Shown in pieces: positions 18,016 through 27,142 of a DNA stretch of 64,000 bases. The notes below the pieces were generated by a model, which saw only the letters and a program-made list of their open reading frames with translations, had not been told where the DNA came from and searched no databases. This DNA comes from Methylovorus glucosotrophus (GTDB lineage Bacteria > Pseudomonadota > Gammaproteobacteria > Burkholderiales > Methylophilaceae), in contig NZ_VMSE01000001.1 of NCBI RefSeq assembly GCF_009858335.1, positions 2,170,001-2,234,000 on the forward strand, given 5' to 3'. Each line of letters opens with the position of its first letter. Position 1 is the stretch's first letter. A program made the translations under genes and the position numbers.

Positions 18016-19959
18016 ATGGGAAGCGATATCTTAAATATAGGTAAAAGTGCGCTGAACGCAGCCCAGATCGGGATTAGCGTGACGGGCAACAATATCTCCA
18101 ACGCTTCCAGTGCGGGTTACAACCGGCAAGTGATTTCGCAATCAGCAGCCGCTTCGCAGAATGTAGGCTTTGGCTATCTGGGTAAAGGTACCCAGGTAAC
18201 CAGCATCGAGCGGGTATACAGTGCCCTGCTGGCCAAGCAGGTGAATGTCAGCCAGGCCCGCAGCAGTGAGCTCTCCACCTACAGTTCGCAGATCAACAGT
18301 ATCAACAACATGCTGGCCGATTCTTCGGCTGGCTTGTCGCCTGCCCTGCAGGATTTTTTCGACAGCGTGCAGGACCTGACCAACAACCCGGGCTCGGCTT
18401 CCAGCCGCCAGGCCATGCTTTCTTCATCCGAAGCGCTTGCCAGCCGTTTTCAGAGCCTCAGCAGCCGCCTCACCGAGATGGAAAATTCGGTCAACTCGCA
18501 ACTGAGAAGCAGCACCTCACTGGTCAACTCATACGCCCAGCAGATCGCTTCTCTGAATGACTCGATCAACAATGCGATGGGAGCCACGGGCAAAACACCC
18601 AATGACCTGATGGACCAGCGTGATCTGCTGGTCAGCAAGATGAGCAGTCAGATCAAGACCACCATCGTGCAATCGGGCAACAGCTATAACGTATTTGTCG
18701 GCAATGGTTTGCCTCTGGTGGTGGACAAGGAAAGCTACAGCCTGTCCGTGGTCAATTCGCCCACCGACAGCACCCGGCTTGAAGTGGCATATTCCGGCAA
18801 GGGTGGCACACCCATTATCCTGGGGGAAAACAGCGTCACCGGCGGCACACTGGGCGGCCTGATTCAGTTCCGCAACCACTCGCTGGATACCACCAAAAAC
18901 CAGTTGGGCCAGATTGCCGTTTCACTGACCGAGACCTTCAACGCTCAGCAAAAACTGGGGCTGGACCTCAATGGCAATGCGGGCGTGAATTACTTCAACA
19001 CCATCAGCCCGACCATCAAATCCAATGGCAACAATACCGGCAATGCCGTGTTGACCGGCAGTTTTACCGATGCCTCGGCGGTTACCACCAGCGACTATAC
19101 GCTGACCTATAACGGCGGCACCAATTACTCGGTGAAACGCCTGAGTGATGGCACCACCACCAACTACACCAGCATGCCGATCACCATTGACGGGGTCAGC
19201 ATCAGCGTCAGTAGCGGCACCATGAGCAGCGGTGATAACTTCCTCATCCAGCCCACAGCCGATGCCGCCAGACAGATTTCCGTGTCGATCACCGGCACCG
19301 ACCAGATTGCCGCAGCATCACCATTAATTGCCGCCAAAAGCAGCAGCAACACCGGTAGCGGCGCCATCAGCAACCTGACAGTGAACAGTGCCTACATGGG
19401 CAGCCCGTTCAGCAGCGCGCTGACCCTTACATACAATAGCGGTACAGGCACGCTGAATGGTTTCCCCGCGACCGAAGCCGTCACCGTCAAAACCAGTAGC
19501 GGTACCACGACGACTTATGCCGCTGGCGCTGCTGTTCCCTATACCGCCGGGGCAACCTACACCGTGGCCGGGGCCAGTTTCACCATGGGCGGCACACCGA
19601 ATAACGGCGACAGCTTCACGCTGACGCCCAGCACCGGCAGCAGTTCGGGCAACAATACCAACGCCTTGTTGCTGGCAAAGCTGCAAACAGCCTCTACCGT
19701 TAGCGGCAACAAGTCATATGAAGCTGCCTTTGCCCAAATCGTGAGCGCAGTGGGCAACAAGACCAGTGAGCTGCAGGTAACAGGCGCGGCAGAAGCCACC
19801 CTGCTGGAACAGGCACAGGCCGAAATGGAGTCCAACTCCGGGGTCAACCTGGACGAAGAAGCCGCCAACCTGCTGCGTTATCAACAGTCTTATCAGGCCG
19901 CTGCCAAAGTCATGCAGATTGCCAGCCAGATGTTCGACACGCTGATCAATATCCGCTAA
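18016..19959 (+). CDS. flgK: Hook-filament junction protein FlgK (HAP1)
   Basis: Junction protein of 647 residues. The N-terminus has the axial motif GISVTGNNISNASSAGYNRQ (about 17-36); the C-terminus has NLDEEAANLLRYQQSYQAAAKVMQIASQMFDTLINI, the usual HAP1 ending. The variable middle (about 345-545) is rich in Thr, Ser and Gly and seems to contain two related modules, each with an LTYN element, a Thr-rich turn and a GD-F hydrophobic ending (SSGDNFLIQP and NNGDSFTLTP). A sigma-28 site precedes it, and flgL follows 11 bases later. Confidence 0.97.
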   Translation: MGSDILNIGKSALNAAQIGISVTGNNISNASSAGYNRQVISQSAAASQNVGFGYLGKGTQVTSIERVYSALLAKQVNVSQARSSELSTYSSQINSINNMLADSSAGLSPALQDFFDSVQDLTNNPGSASSRQAMLSSSEALASRFQSLSSRLTEMENSVNSQLRSSTSLVNSYAQQIASLNDSINNAMGATGKTPNDLMDQRDLLVSKMSSQIKTTIVQSGNSYNVFVGNGLPLVVDKESYSLSVVNSPTDSTRLEVAYSGKGGTPIILGENSVTGGTLGGLIQFRNHSLDTTKNQLGQIAVSLTETFNAQQKLGLDLNGNAGVNYFNTISPTIKSNGNNTGNAVLTGSFTDASAVTTSDYTLTYNGGTNYSVKRLSDGTTTNYTSMPITIDGVSISVSSGTMSSGDNFLIQPTADAARQISVSITGTDQIAAASPLIAAKSSSNTGSGAISNLTVNSAYMGSPFSSALTLTYNSGTGTLNGFPATEAVTVKTSSGTTTTYAAGAAVPYTAGATYTVAGASFTMGGTPNNGDSFTLTPSTGSSSGNNTNALLLAKLQTASTVSGNKSYEAAFAQIVSAVGNKTSELQVTGAAEATLLEQAQAEMESNSGVNLDEEAANLLRYQQSYQAAAKVMQIASQMFDTLINIR

Positions 19960-19970
19960 GGAATATCGCC

Positions 19971-20876
19971 ATGCGCATTAGCACCAATACAATTTATCAA
20001 ACCGGGATCAACAAGATCAGCGCCCTGCAGAGCGAGCAGTACAAGCTGCAACAACAGGTTTCTTCCGGCAAACGTATTCTGACCCCCGCCGATGATCCTG
20101 TCGGCGCTGCCCGCGCGCTGACCATCAGCCAGGCACAGAGCATTAACAGCCAGTATGCCGATAACCGCGCCATGGCATCGTTCAATCTGAACTCAATTGA
20201 AAGCACCTTGACCAGCGTGACCGATCTCATGGTGTCGGCCAAGAGCACGCTGGTCGGTGCAGGCAATGCGGTCTTGTCGAGCGAGGAAAAAAATTACATT
20301 GCCACCCAGCTGAGTAATGATCTGCAGGAATTGATCGGCCTTGCCAATAGCAAGGACGGCAATGGCAACTACCTGTTCGGCGGTTTCAAGAACACAACCC
20401 AGCCCTATACCGCCACTACCACAGGCGCCACTTACAACGGGGATAATGGCCAGATGGACATGCAGGTCAGCGATACCCGCCGCATGTCGACCACGGAAAA
20501 TGGCCCGGACGTATTTCAGGCACAGGGCAATGACGTGTTTGCCACGCTTTCCAATATTGTGGACCTGCTCTCCAACCCCGCCACCACCTCCGCCGCGCTG
20601 AATACCGCCCTGGCCTCGGCCAATACCAGTCTGGATAAAGGCCTGGACAACGTGCTGACCGTGCGCGCCTCCACCGGCTCCAAGCTGAAGGAAATCGACG
20701 CGCTGGACAACAACGGCGACGATAGAAATCTGCAATACAAGGCAGAGCTGTCTGACATTCAGGATCTGGATTACGCCCAGGCCTTGTCCGACATTACCAA
20801 GCAAAAAACCATTCTGGAAGCAGCGCAGCAGTCTTACGTTCAGCTCTCCGGCCTCACGCTGTTCAAGTACATCTAA
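19971..20876 (+). CDS. flgL: Hook-filament junction protein FlgL (HAP3)
   Basis: Flagellin-like junction protein of 301 residues. The N-terminal flagellin-type domain begins MRISTNTIYQTGINKISALQ and contains SSGKRILTPADDPVGAARAL (about 32-51); the C-terminal helix ends with QQSYVQLSGLTLFKYI. The GNYLFGGFK motif near residue 133 is typical of FlgL. It is last gene of the plus-strand flg series and meets fliR convergently across 57 bases. Confidence 0.97.
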   Translation: MRISTNTIYQTGINKISALQSEQYKLQQQVSSGKRILTPADDPVGAARALTISQAQSINSQYADNRAMASFNLNSIESTLTSVTDLMVSAKSTLVGAGNAVLSSEEKNYIATQLSNDLQELIGLANSKDGNGNYLFGGFKNTTQPYTATTTGATYNGDNGQMDMQVSDTRRMSTTENGPDVFQAQGNDVFATLSNIVDLLSNPATTSAALNTALASANTSLDKGLDNVLTVRASTGSKLKEIDALDNNGDDRNLQYKAELSDIQDLDYAQALSDITKQKTILEAAQQSYVQLSGLTLFKYI

Positions 20877-20933
20877 TGTGATCTGCCTGCGAATGTGCAG
20901 GGCTTGAAGACAGGCGGTTTGAAGATAAGGTGG

Positions 20934-21704
20934 CTAGAAACGCAAGGCCATATTGGCCGTGCTTTCCTGTATCAATTGCAGGATAGGCTGCAAAATCCCC
21001 GGCAACACCAGCGCGACCACCACATAGCCTATGGCGATGGTCACCGGAAACCCTATCCCGAAAAGATTAAGCTGCGGCGCGGTACGCGTCAGTATGCCAA
21101 GCGCCATGTTGGTAATCAGCAAGGCCGCGATCGCCGGCAGTGAAATCAGCAGACCGGCACTGAAAATCTTGCCGCCCCAGTTCGCCATTTTCATGAAGTC
21201 CAGCCCGCCCTGCCATTCGGCACTCAGGGGGAAATTGGCAAAGCTTTCCATTACCGCCGAGATCATGAGCAAATGCCCATCCAGACTCAGGAAGATCAGC
21301 GTGGTCAGCAACACCATGAACTGGCTGATGGCATTGCTCTGCCCCTGGGTCTGCGGATCGTAAAACATGGCAAAGCCCAGACCCATGGTCATGCCTATCA
21401 TCTGGCCCGCCATTTCCACCGCGGCAAACACGATACGCATGCTGAAGCCAATGGCAAACCCGATCACCATCTGCTGCGCCAGCACCAGCATGCCTTTCCA
21501 GCTGAAAATATCCAGCAACGGCGGTTGAGGCAGACTAGGCAGTAGCGCCAGTGTCATCATCAGCGCCATGCTGATTTTGACGCGGGCGGAGATGGAACGG
21601 TGACTGAGGACAGGGGCCACGGCGATCATGGCCAGAATACGGGTCATGGGCCACAACAGCAGCACGATCCAGGATTGCAGGATGTCAGTGTTGAGAGAGA
21701 CCAC
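20934..21704 (-). CDS. fliR: Flagellar export gate protein FliR
   Basis: Inner-membrane export gate component of 256 residues with about six hydrophobic segments. Typical features are RILAMIAVAPVLSHRSISARVK (about 22-43) and MTMGLGFAMFYDPQTQGQSN with its conserved QG-SN element near residues 105-124. Translation appears to start at GTG (21704), 9 bases after the fliQ stop. It is last gene of the fliF-fliR series. Confidence 0.96.
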   Translation of the reverse strand: MVSLNTDILQSWIVLLLWPMTRILAMIAVAPVLSHRSISARVKISMALMMTLALLPSLPQPPLLDIFSWKGMLVLAQQMVIGFAIGFSMRIVFAAVEMAGQMIGMTMGLGFAMFYDPQTQGQSNAISQFMVLLTTLIFLSLDGHLLMISAVMESFANFPLSAEWQGGLDFMKMANWGGKIFSAGLLISLPAIAALLITNMALGILTRTAPQLNLFGIGFPVTIAIGYVVVALVLPGILQPILQLIQESTANMALRF

Positions 21705-21713
21705 AGCGTGGGC

Positions 21714-21983
21714 TTATCCCGCCAGGGAAGGAATGCTGGTGAAGATGGCGCGCATGTAGTCCAGCATGACGCTGAGCATCCACGGGCCCGCGATCACCAG
21801 CACGGCAAATACACCGACCAGTTTGGGAATGAACGACAAGGTGGTTTCGTTGATCTGCGTCGCCGCCTGAAAAATACTGACCAGCAAGCCGATGACCAGC
21901 ACCACGATCAGCATGGGCGCCGATACCATCAGAGTCACTTCCATGGCCTGGCGGCCCAGGGTCATCACGCCTTCTGGGGTCAT
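21714..21983 (-). CDS. fliQ: Flagellar export gate protein FliQ
   Basis: The 89-residue length is characteristic. Two hydrophobic helices lie at about residues 15-40 and 52-75 with the conserved AAPMLI/VIGLLVSIFQAATQINETTLSFIPK pattern in between (about 20-50). It forms the export gate with FliP and FliR, whose genes flank it. An AAGGTG ribosome-binding site precedes the start. Confidence 0.97.
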   Translation of the reverse strand: MTPEGVMTLGRQAMEVTLMVSAPMLIVVLVIGLLVSIFQAATQINETTLSFIPKLVGVFAVLVIAGPWMLSVMLDYMRAIFTSIPSLAG

Positions 21984-22029
21984 GTCCGCACCTTTCTCTA
22001 TAAAAAATCCCGGCTAGCGAGCCGAGACC

Positions 22030-22806
22030 TCAGTAAAAACTCTCGGCCAGCGAGCCAAGCACCAGTTGCCAGCCATCCACCAGCACAAACAGCATGAGCT
22101 TGAATGGCAGGGCCACAATGGCAGGTGACACCATCATCATGCCCATGGACATCAGCACGCTGGCGACCACCATGTCGATGATGAGGAAGGGAATGAAAAT
22201 GGCAAAGCCGATCTGGAAGGCGGTTTTCAGCTCACTGGTCATGAAGGCAGGCACCAGCACACGCAAAGGCGTCTGCTCCGGGCCATCGACGGCATCGCTG
22301 CGCGAAATTCGCATAAAGAGGGCAATATCGGCCTCGCGCGTTTGCTTCAGCATAAAGGTCTTGAGCGGGGCAGCGCCCTTCTCCAGCGCCTCCTGCAGGG
22401 TGATCTTGTTCTCGGACAAAGGCTGGTAAGCCTCGACATAGATCTTGTCCATCACCGGACTCATCACAAAAAATGTCAGGAACAGCGCCAGCCCCACCAG
22501 CACCTGGTTGGGTGGCGAAGTTGGCGTACCCAGCGCCTGGCGCAATAGCGACAAGACAATGATGATGCGGGTAAAGCCCGTCATCATCAGCAATACAGCA
22601 GGCAGGAAAGAAAGCGAGGTCAGCAGCAGCAGCGTCTGCAGGCTCAGGGTGTAATTCTGGCTGCCACCGGAGCCCGGAGCGGCATTGATCAGGGGCATGG
22701 CGGCCTCGGCATGGGCCAGCGTCGGAATAGCCAGCAGTGCCCATGGCAGATGCCGGAGCAGGGTTTTGCAATGACGATGCGCCAGGATGGAATTACTTTT
22801 TGCCAT
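22030..22806 (-). CDS. fliP: Flagellar export gate protein FliP
   Basis: Export gate component. I choose the ATG at 22806 (258 residues) because it gives a normal FliP with a cleavable signal peptide ([20 protein letters not shown]) before the mature NAAPG region. The longer reading from 22914 would add 36 residues without signal character inside fliO. Conserved blocks include [40 protein letters not shown] and MSPVMDKIY. The first 14 bases overlap the end of fliO. Confidence 0.96.
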   Translation of the reverse strand: MAKSNSILAHRHCKTLLRHLPWALLAIPTLAHAEAAMPLINAAPGSGGSQNYTLSLQTLLLLTSLSFLPAVLLMMTGFTRIIIVLSLLRQALGTPTSPPNQVLVGLALFLTFFVMSPVMDKIYVEAYQPLSENKITLQEALEKGAAPLKTFMLKQTREADIALFMRISRSDAVDGPEQTPLRVLVPAFMTSELKTAFQIGFAIFIPFLIIDMVVASVLMSMGMMMVSPAIVALPFKLMLFVLVDGWQLVLGSLAESFY

Positions 22807-23206
22807 GAAATTTCTCTGCGGATCGTTGTAACCAGCCGGCAAAGGGCTGCGGGTTGGCACTGGTGATGGCCTGCTCGACCTGGCTGTCACCCGCTTCAAG
22901 ATCGGCCAGTGCACGCACTTGCCCGGGGGCCACGCCCACGACGATCCAGCGTCCCGCTACTTCGACCACGACGACACGTTCACGGGTACCCACGCTGACG
23001 CCACCCACGACGCGGGCGACCGAATTCTGGGCGGTGCGTCCAGGGGCAAACCGGCGAACAAGCCAGGCCAGGCCAGCCATGATGGCAAGCACGACCAGCA
23101 AACCAAACGTCATCTTGAGGGCACTGGTGGCAGGCGTCGGTGGCGCATCAGCAGCAAACACCATCATCGGCAACAGCAGCGCGGGAAGGGCAGCCAGTTT
23201 TCTCAT
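22793..23206 (-). CDS. fliO: Flagellar export accessory protein FliO
   Basis: Small membrane protein that helps FliP assemble. The ATG at 23206 is chosen (137 residues) since it gives an N-terminal signal-like segment ([20 protein letters not shown]) and places the start 7 bases after the fliN stop. One membrane helix follows at about 35-52 ([19 protein letters not shown]), then the cytoplasmic domain with [21 protein letters not shown], the recognisable FliO core. Position between fliN and fliP supports it. Confidence 0.92.
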   Translation of the reverse strand: MRKLAALPALLLPMMVFAADAPPTPATSALKMTFGLLVVLAIMAGLAWLVRRFAPGRTAQNSVARVVGGVSVGTRERVVVVEVAGRWIVVGVAPGQVRALADLEAGDSQVEQAITSANPQPFAGWLQRSAEKFHGKK

Positions 23207-23213
23207 GCGCTGC

Positions 23214-23651
23214 CTATCGGTTGATTTTACGGATGCGTTCAGCCGGGGTGATGATATCGGTGAGGCGGATACCAAACTTGTCATTCACCACCACCACTTC
23301 ACCCTGGGCAATCAGGCAGCCATTCACCAGAACATCCATCGGCTCACCGGCCATGCCATCCAGTTCCACCACCGAGCCCTGCGCCAGTTGCAGCAGGTTC
23401 TTGATAGCGATCTTGGTACGGCCCAGCTCGACGGTCAGCTGTACGGGAATGTCGAGAATGAAGTCGATGTCGTTCTGCGTCTCGCTCATCTTCTTGCCGG
23501 TCAGCTCGGTAAACACCGTCGCCTGGGCAGGCTTGGCTTGCAGCGGACTGTCTTCGGCCTGCTGCTGCTCTGCCATGGCGGCACCCCAGTCGTCTTCAGC
23601 GGCAGCGTCTGCTGCGGCTTGTTCAAATTCGTCTTCCGGGCTATTCGCCAT
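23214..23651 (-). CDS. fliN: Flagellar C-ring protein FliN
   Basis: Switch-complex protein of 145 residues. An acidic, alanine-rich N-terminal extension covers about residues 1-55, and the conserved SpoA-type domain fills the C-terminal half (ILDIPVQLTVELGRTKIAIKNLL-like pattern from about 65, then VLVNGCLIAQGEVVVVNDKFGIRL, about 106-129). It pairs with FliM in the C-ring. The start overlaps the fliM end by 11 bases. Confidence 0.97.
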   Translation of the reverse strand: MANSPEDEFEQAAADAAAEDDWGAAMAEQQQAEDSPLQAKPAQATVFTELTGKKMSETQNDIDFILDIPVQLTVELGRTKIAIKNLLQLAQGSVVELDGMAGEPMDVLVNGCLIAQGEVVVVNDKFGIRLTDIITPAERIRKINR

Positions 23652-24645
23652 GTTTCTCTCCTTTTACATACTCTGAGGCGTTGGCCCGCAGCAATTTCTC
23701 TACCCGCAGCGAATATTGCCCGTTGAACACCCCGTATTTGCATTCCATGACCGGCACATTATCGACATGCGCCTCTATCGTTTCCGAAATATTGAGGGGA
23801 ATCACATCGCCCACTTTCATGTTCAGTACATCGCCCAGCTGCATTCTGGCTTTGGCCAGGTTAGCCACCAGCTCTACCTCGGCGGCCTGAATCTGTTGCG
23901 TCATCAGGCGCACCCAGCGCTTGTCCACGCCCAGCACCTCGCCTTGCAGGCTGGAAGTCAGGAGATCACGCACCGGCTCGATCATGGAATACGGGAAGCA
24001 GAAATGGATTTCGCCGCCTGCCGGGCCCAGCTCAATACTGAAGGTAGTCGCCACGATCACTTCGTTGGGAGTGGCAATATTGGCAAACTGGGTGTTCATT
24101 TCCGAGCGCAGGTATTCAAACTTGACCTGATATACCGGCTCCCAGGATTTTTCGTAGTTTTCGATCACGATCGCCAGTACGCGCTGGATGATGCGCTGCT
24201 CGGTCTGGGTAAAGTCGCGCCCCTCAATGCGGGTATGAAAACGGCCATCGCCACCAAACATATTGTCGACGATGGAAAATACCAGCGAGGGATCAAACAC
24301 CATGAGCCCGGTGCCGCGCAGTGGATTCATGTGCACCAGGTTAAGATTGGTAGGCACCACCAGATTACGCACGAACTCGCTGTATTTGGAAATGCGCACG
24401 GGGCCTACGGAGACTTCCACGCTACGGCGCATGAAGTTGAAGAGGCCAATGCGCAACAGGCGGGCAAAGCGTTCGTTAATGATCTCAAGCGTAGGCATGC
24501 GCCCACGGACGATACGTTCCTGGGTGGCCAGGTTGTATTCGCGCACGCCATGCGGGTCGTGCTCGACCGGGGTATCGTCCTGGTCAAGGCCCACGCCCTT
24601 CAGCAGGGCATCGACTTCATCCTGAGATAAAAAACTGTCCGCCAT
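23641..24645 (-). CDS. fliM: Flagellar switch protein FliM
   Basis: The 334 residues match FliM. The N-terminal CheY-P-binding motif LSQDEVDALLKG lies at residues 6-17, the CheC-like middle domain follows (about 50-230, with GTGLMVFDPSLVFSIVDNMFGG), and a SpoA-type C-terminal domain ends the protein. A kept CheY-binding motif implies that chemotaxis proteins exist elsewhere in the genome, since none is in this window. Confidence 0.98.
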   Translation of the reverse strand: MADSFLSQDEVDALLKGVGLDQDDTPVEHDPHGVREYNLATQERIVRGRMPTLEIINERFARLLRIGLFNFMRRSVEVSVGPVRISKYSEFVRNLVVPTNLNLVHMNPLRGTGLMVFDPSLVFSIVDNMFGGDGRFHTRIEGRDFTQTEQRIIQRVLAIVIENYEKSWEPVYQVKFEYLRSEMNTQFANIATPNEVIVATTFSIELGPAGGEIHFCFPYSMIEPVRDLLTSSLQGEVLGVDKRWVRLMTQQIQAAEVELVANLAKARMQLGDVLNMKVGDVIPLNISETIEAHVDNVPVMECKYGVFNGQYSLRVEKLLRANASEYVKGEKHGE

Positions 24646-24651
24646 GGCTGT

Positions 24652-25161
24652 TTATTGCACCACGAATGAAGTGAAAAATACGCCACTGACTTCCAGCGGC
24701 TTTTCGCCCGCCGAGAATGGCTGTTTGACCTGCGCCACAATCTCGTCGCTCAAGGCTTTCTTGCCTTCAATGCTGGTAACTTCGGAAGGCTTTTTGCTGG
24801 AAAGCAGCATCAGCAGACGGTTGCGTATTTCCGGCATGTGCAGCTTCACGATCTCGGCCTGCTCGGCATCGGCGACTTTCAATGTGAGGTCGACTTGCAG
24901 GAACTGGGATTCAGGATCAGGTTGCAGATTGACGGTGAAAGTCTCCAGGCTGACAAAGACCGGCGGTTTTGGCGCCTCTTCGTGCTTTTCTTCGACCTTG
25001 TGTTCTTCCTTGGCAGGTTTGTGCAGGAAGAACCATGCTGCCGCCCCACCGCCACCGCCGAGCACCAGCAGGGCAATCACGATAATCATGACTAGCTTCT
25101 TCTTGGAACCCGCTGCAGGTGCTTCTTCTGCGGGCGCTGCCGCTTTTGGATCTTTTGCCAT
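24652..25161 (-). CDS. fliL: Flagellar basal-body-associated protein FliL
   Basis: Single-pass membrane protein of 169 residues. A short Ala/Lys-rich cytoplasmic N-terminus precedes a helix at about 23-46 (KLVMIIVIALLVLGGGGGAAAW), then a charged linker and a periplasmic domain ending with the family pattern VSGVFFTSFVVQ. FliL associates with the stator and supports torque. A 240-base spacer separates it from fliK upstream; this may hold a second promoter for fliLMNOPQR, but I find no clear consensus. A short GCCC/GGGC hairpin with a loose T-rich tail near 25252-25268 on the minus strand could weakly terminate after fliK. Confidence 0.95.
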   Translation of the reverse strand: MAKDPKAAAPAEEAPAAGSKKKLVMIIVIALLVLGGGGGAAAWFFLHKPAKEEHKVEEKHEEAPKPPVFVSLETFTVNLQPDPESQFLQVDLTLKVADAEQAEIVKLHMPEIRNRLLMLLSSKKPSEVTSIEGKKALSDEIVAQVKQPFSAGEKPLEVSGVFFTSFVVQ

Positions 25162-25401
25162 CTAATGCTCTTCCCTTGTAACCGCGTCTATCTGGACGCT
25201 TCTATTATGAAAAATCCAAGGATACCAAGATGCGTCGAAAAGAGGGAGAAAAATAGCCCAAATCGGGCAGAGAGAGCGCGGCGGGGAGGGTTGGATGGGC
25301 ATCCGGGCCGTATGAGGGCCAGAGCGGATGCCGATCTGTGTATCAGGGCGACTGAAGGTGCCCGGCTGAATGTGCCCGACTTACGTGACTGAGCAAACGC
25401 C

Positions 25402-26646
25402 CTAGACGAAGGTATCCACCATGCCGTTGCCGCTACGCACCACGGTAGACTGCACGGCGGCGGGAGCTGCACTGCCATCTTCCGCAGCATTGCCGGAAGC
25501 ACGGCCACTACGGCCACCCGCTTCTGCCAGTTGCTGCTGGGATTGCGTATGCTCGCCGACGTTGCTCTGCCCAAGCTGGATGCCAGAGGCATTGAGCATG
25601 TCACGCAGATTGGACATGCCATCCTGCAGCGCCTGACGCACTTCCTGGTTGTTGGACATGAAGGTGGCATCGGCAATGTCATTGTGCACATGAATGACCA
25701 CTTGCAGCGGCCCCATGTCAGGCGGGTTCAGGGTCAGTGTGGCAGATTGCTCACCGCCAGCCACCATCCAGGCCACTTTCTGGCCGATGGCCTGATCCCA
25801 GCCTGCGCGGCCAGGGTACGCCGTAATGGTATTGGAACTACCGACGGCTTCGCTCGCCTGCACAGGATTCATGGGCGCAGTCGCTGCGACAGCTTGCGCC
25901 TGGGCAATGGTGGCGGTGTTATCCACCTTGGCTGCTTGCTGTTCAGCCAGCTTGGCGGTTTCGCCTGTACTGAAGCCTGGCAGCATTTTTTCCAGCCATG
26001 CACTCATATCGGCCTGGTCACTGCCAGCCTGCGCAATCTGGCTGGTATCGCTAGTGTCAGTGCGGCTTTGAGCCAGCATATTGCCCAGCTCCTGATCCAG
26101 ACGGCCTCGAGGGCGGCTGTCTGTGGTATCCACCTGCGGCTTCGGGGCGGCTGCGGCATCTTCTGTGGTCAAGGCAGGCTTGTCAGCAGGCGTTACCGGC
26201 ACGTTGGCAGGCACGGCCAGTGCCGCAATGGCAGGATCCGTAGTCACCACGGACGCGGCATCTGTGGTTTCTTTTGTTTCTTCCGACTTCTCAGGCTTGC
26301 CCTTGAGGTCTTTTCCCTGCTTGGCAAGCAAGGCGAGGTCCTTGAACTGGTCAGCCAATTCAGGGGCGATATTGGCGCTGCTGTCTGCGGCATCTTTTTT
26401 GGCGTCAGCCGCCTTGGTATCCGTCGCTTTTTGCTCGGCCTGCGGCGATTTCACATTCGCCGTCGTGGCTTTGCCCTGCTGGCTGTCGTTCTTTTGCTGG
26501 CGCTGCTGCACCTGGTTGGACAGCACTTTCTGAAAACTATTGGTGGCCGCCGCGTTGTCTGTCGTCGTGGACTTGGGGGCATTCATGGAGCCCATGCCAT
26601 TGCTGGACGGGGTGCTGGAAATGATCGGTAACGGGGTATTTTGCAT
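25402..26646 (-). CDS. fliK: Flagellar hook-length control protein FliK
   Basis: Hook-length ruler of 414 residues. The first 280 or so residues are low-complexity, rich in Ala, Lys, Gln, Asp and Thr, as expected of a secreted extended ruler. The conserved Flg_hook domain lies at about 285-375 with GEQSATLTLNPPDMGPLQVVIHV and VRQALQDGMSNLRDMLNASG. Context fliJ-fliK-fliL is canonical. A second protein with a FliK-type C-terminus is encoded at 32791-33924; this copy, by position, is the likely true hook-length regulator. Confidence 0.95.
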   Translation of the reverse strand: MQNTPLPIISSTPSSNGMGSMNAPKSTTTDNAAATNSFQKVLSNQVQQRQQKNDSQQGKATTANVKSPQAEQKATDTKAADAKKDAADSSANIAPELADQFKDLALLAKQGKDLKGKPEKSEETKETTDAASVVTTDPAIAALAVPANVPVTPADKPALTTEDAAAAPKPQVDTTDSRPRGRLDQELGNMLAQSRTDTSDTSQIAQAGSDQADMSAWLEKMLPGFSTGETAKLAEQQAAKVDNTATIAQAQAVAATAPMNPVQASEAVGSSNTITAYPGRAGWDQAIGQKVAWMVAGGEQSATLTLNPPDMGPLQVVIHVHNDIADATFMSNNQEVRQALQDGMSNLRDMLNASGIQLGQSNVGEHTQSQQQLAEAGGRSGRASGNAAEDGSAAPAAVQSTVVRSGNGMVDTFV

Positions 26647-26671
26647 GATTCACTCTTTCGCAGTATGGGAG

Positions 26672-27121
26672 CTAGCCTCGGCCAGGCTGACGGCTGCTGC
26701 GCATGGCATGCTCATCCATCAGTTTCTGATCGCGCTTTTGCTCCTGCTGGTGCGCTTTCTTTTCCGAGCGCTCTGCCAGTACCTCATAAGATAATTTCTT
26801 TTTCTGGCATTCCTGCCAGACGATGCGTTGGGCGGAAACACGGTTGCGCGCCAGTTCCACAGATTCCTGCTGCCCCCCTACCGCCTGGTCGAGCTTGCGG
26901 ATAAAGGACTGAAAATTCTGATACGACTGGGCATCCATGCCGGTTTCGAGATCACGCGCCAGCTTGGCCATGTAGTCATTGCGGTATTCGGTCAGCATAT
27001 TGAGCTTGACCTGTGCGTCTTCGAGCAGCTTGTTGAGTGCCACCAGCTTTTCGGCGGCCTGATCGGCCTCCTTGCCAGCCAGCTCGGTCAATGTCACCAG
27101 AACCAGTGATTGTGCTGTCAT
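26672..27121 (-). CDS. fliJ: Flagellar export chaperone-escort protein FliJ
   Basis: Protein of 149 residues predicted almost wholly helical and coiled-coil, with many charged residues (KLVALNKLLEDAQVKLNMLTEYRNDY in the first half). FliJ links the FliI ATPase to FlhA and recycles chaperones. It lies between fliI and fliK with the usual length, and a GGGGCAG element precedes the start. Confidence 0.94.
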   Translation of the reverse strand: MTAQSLVLVTLTELAGKEADQAAEKLVALNKLLEDAQVKLNMLTEYRNDYMAKLARDLETGMDAQSYQNFQSFIRKLDQAVGGQQESVELARNRVSAQRIVWQECQKKKLSYEVLAERSEKKAHQQEQKRDQKLMDEHAMRSSRQPGRG

Positions 27122-27142
27122 ATCTGCCCCCTACTGATTAAC

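Noticed and set aside
25162..25401. Possible sigma-54 promoter before fliL
   Set aside because: No GG-N10-GC pair with acceptable flanks was found in the 240-base spacer; partial TGG matches lack the -12 element.
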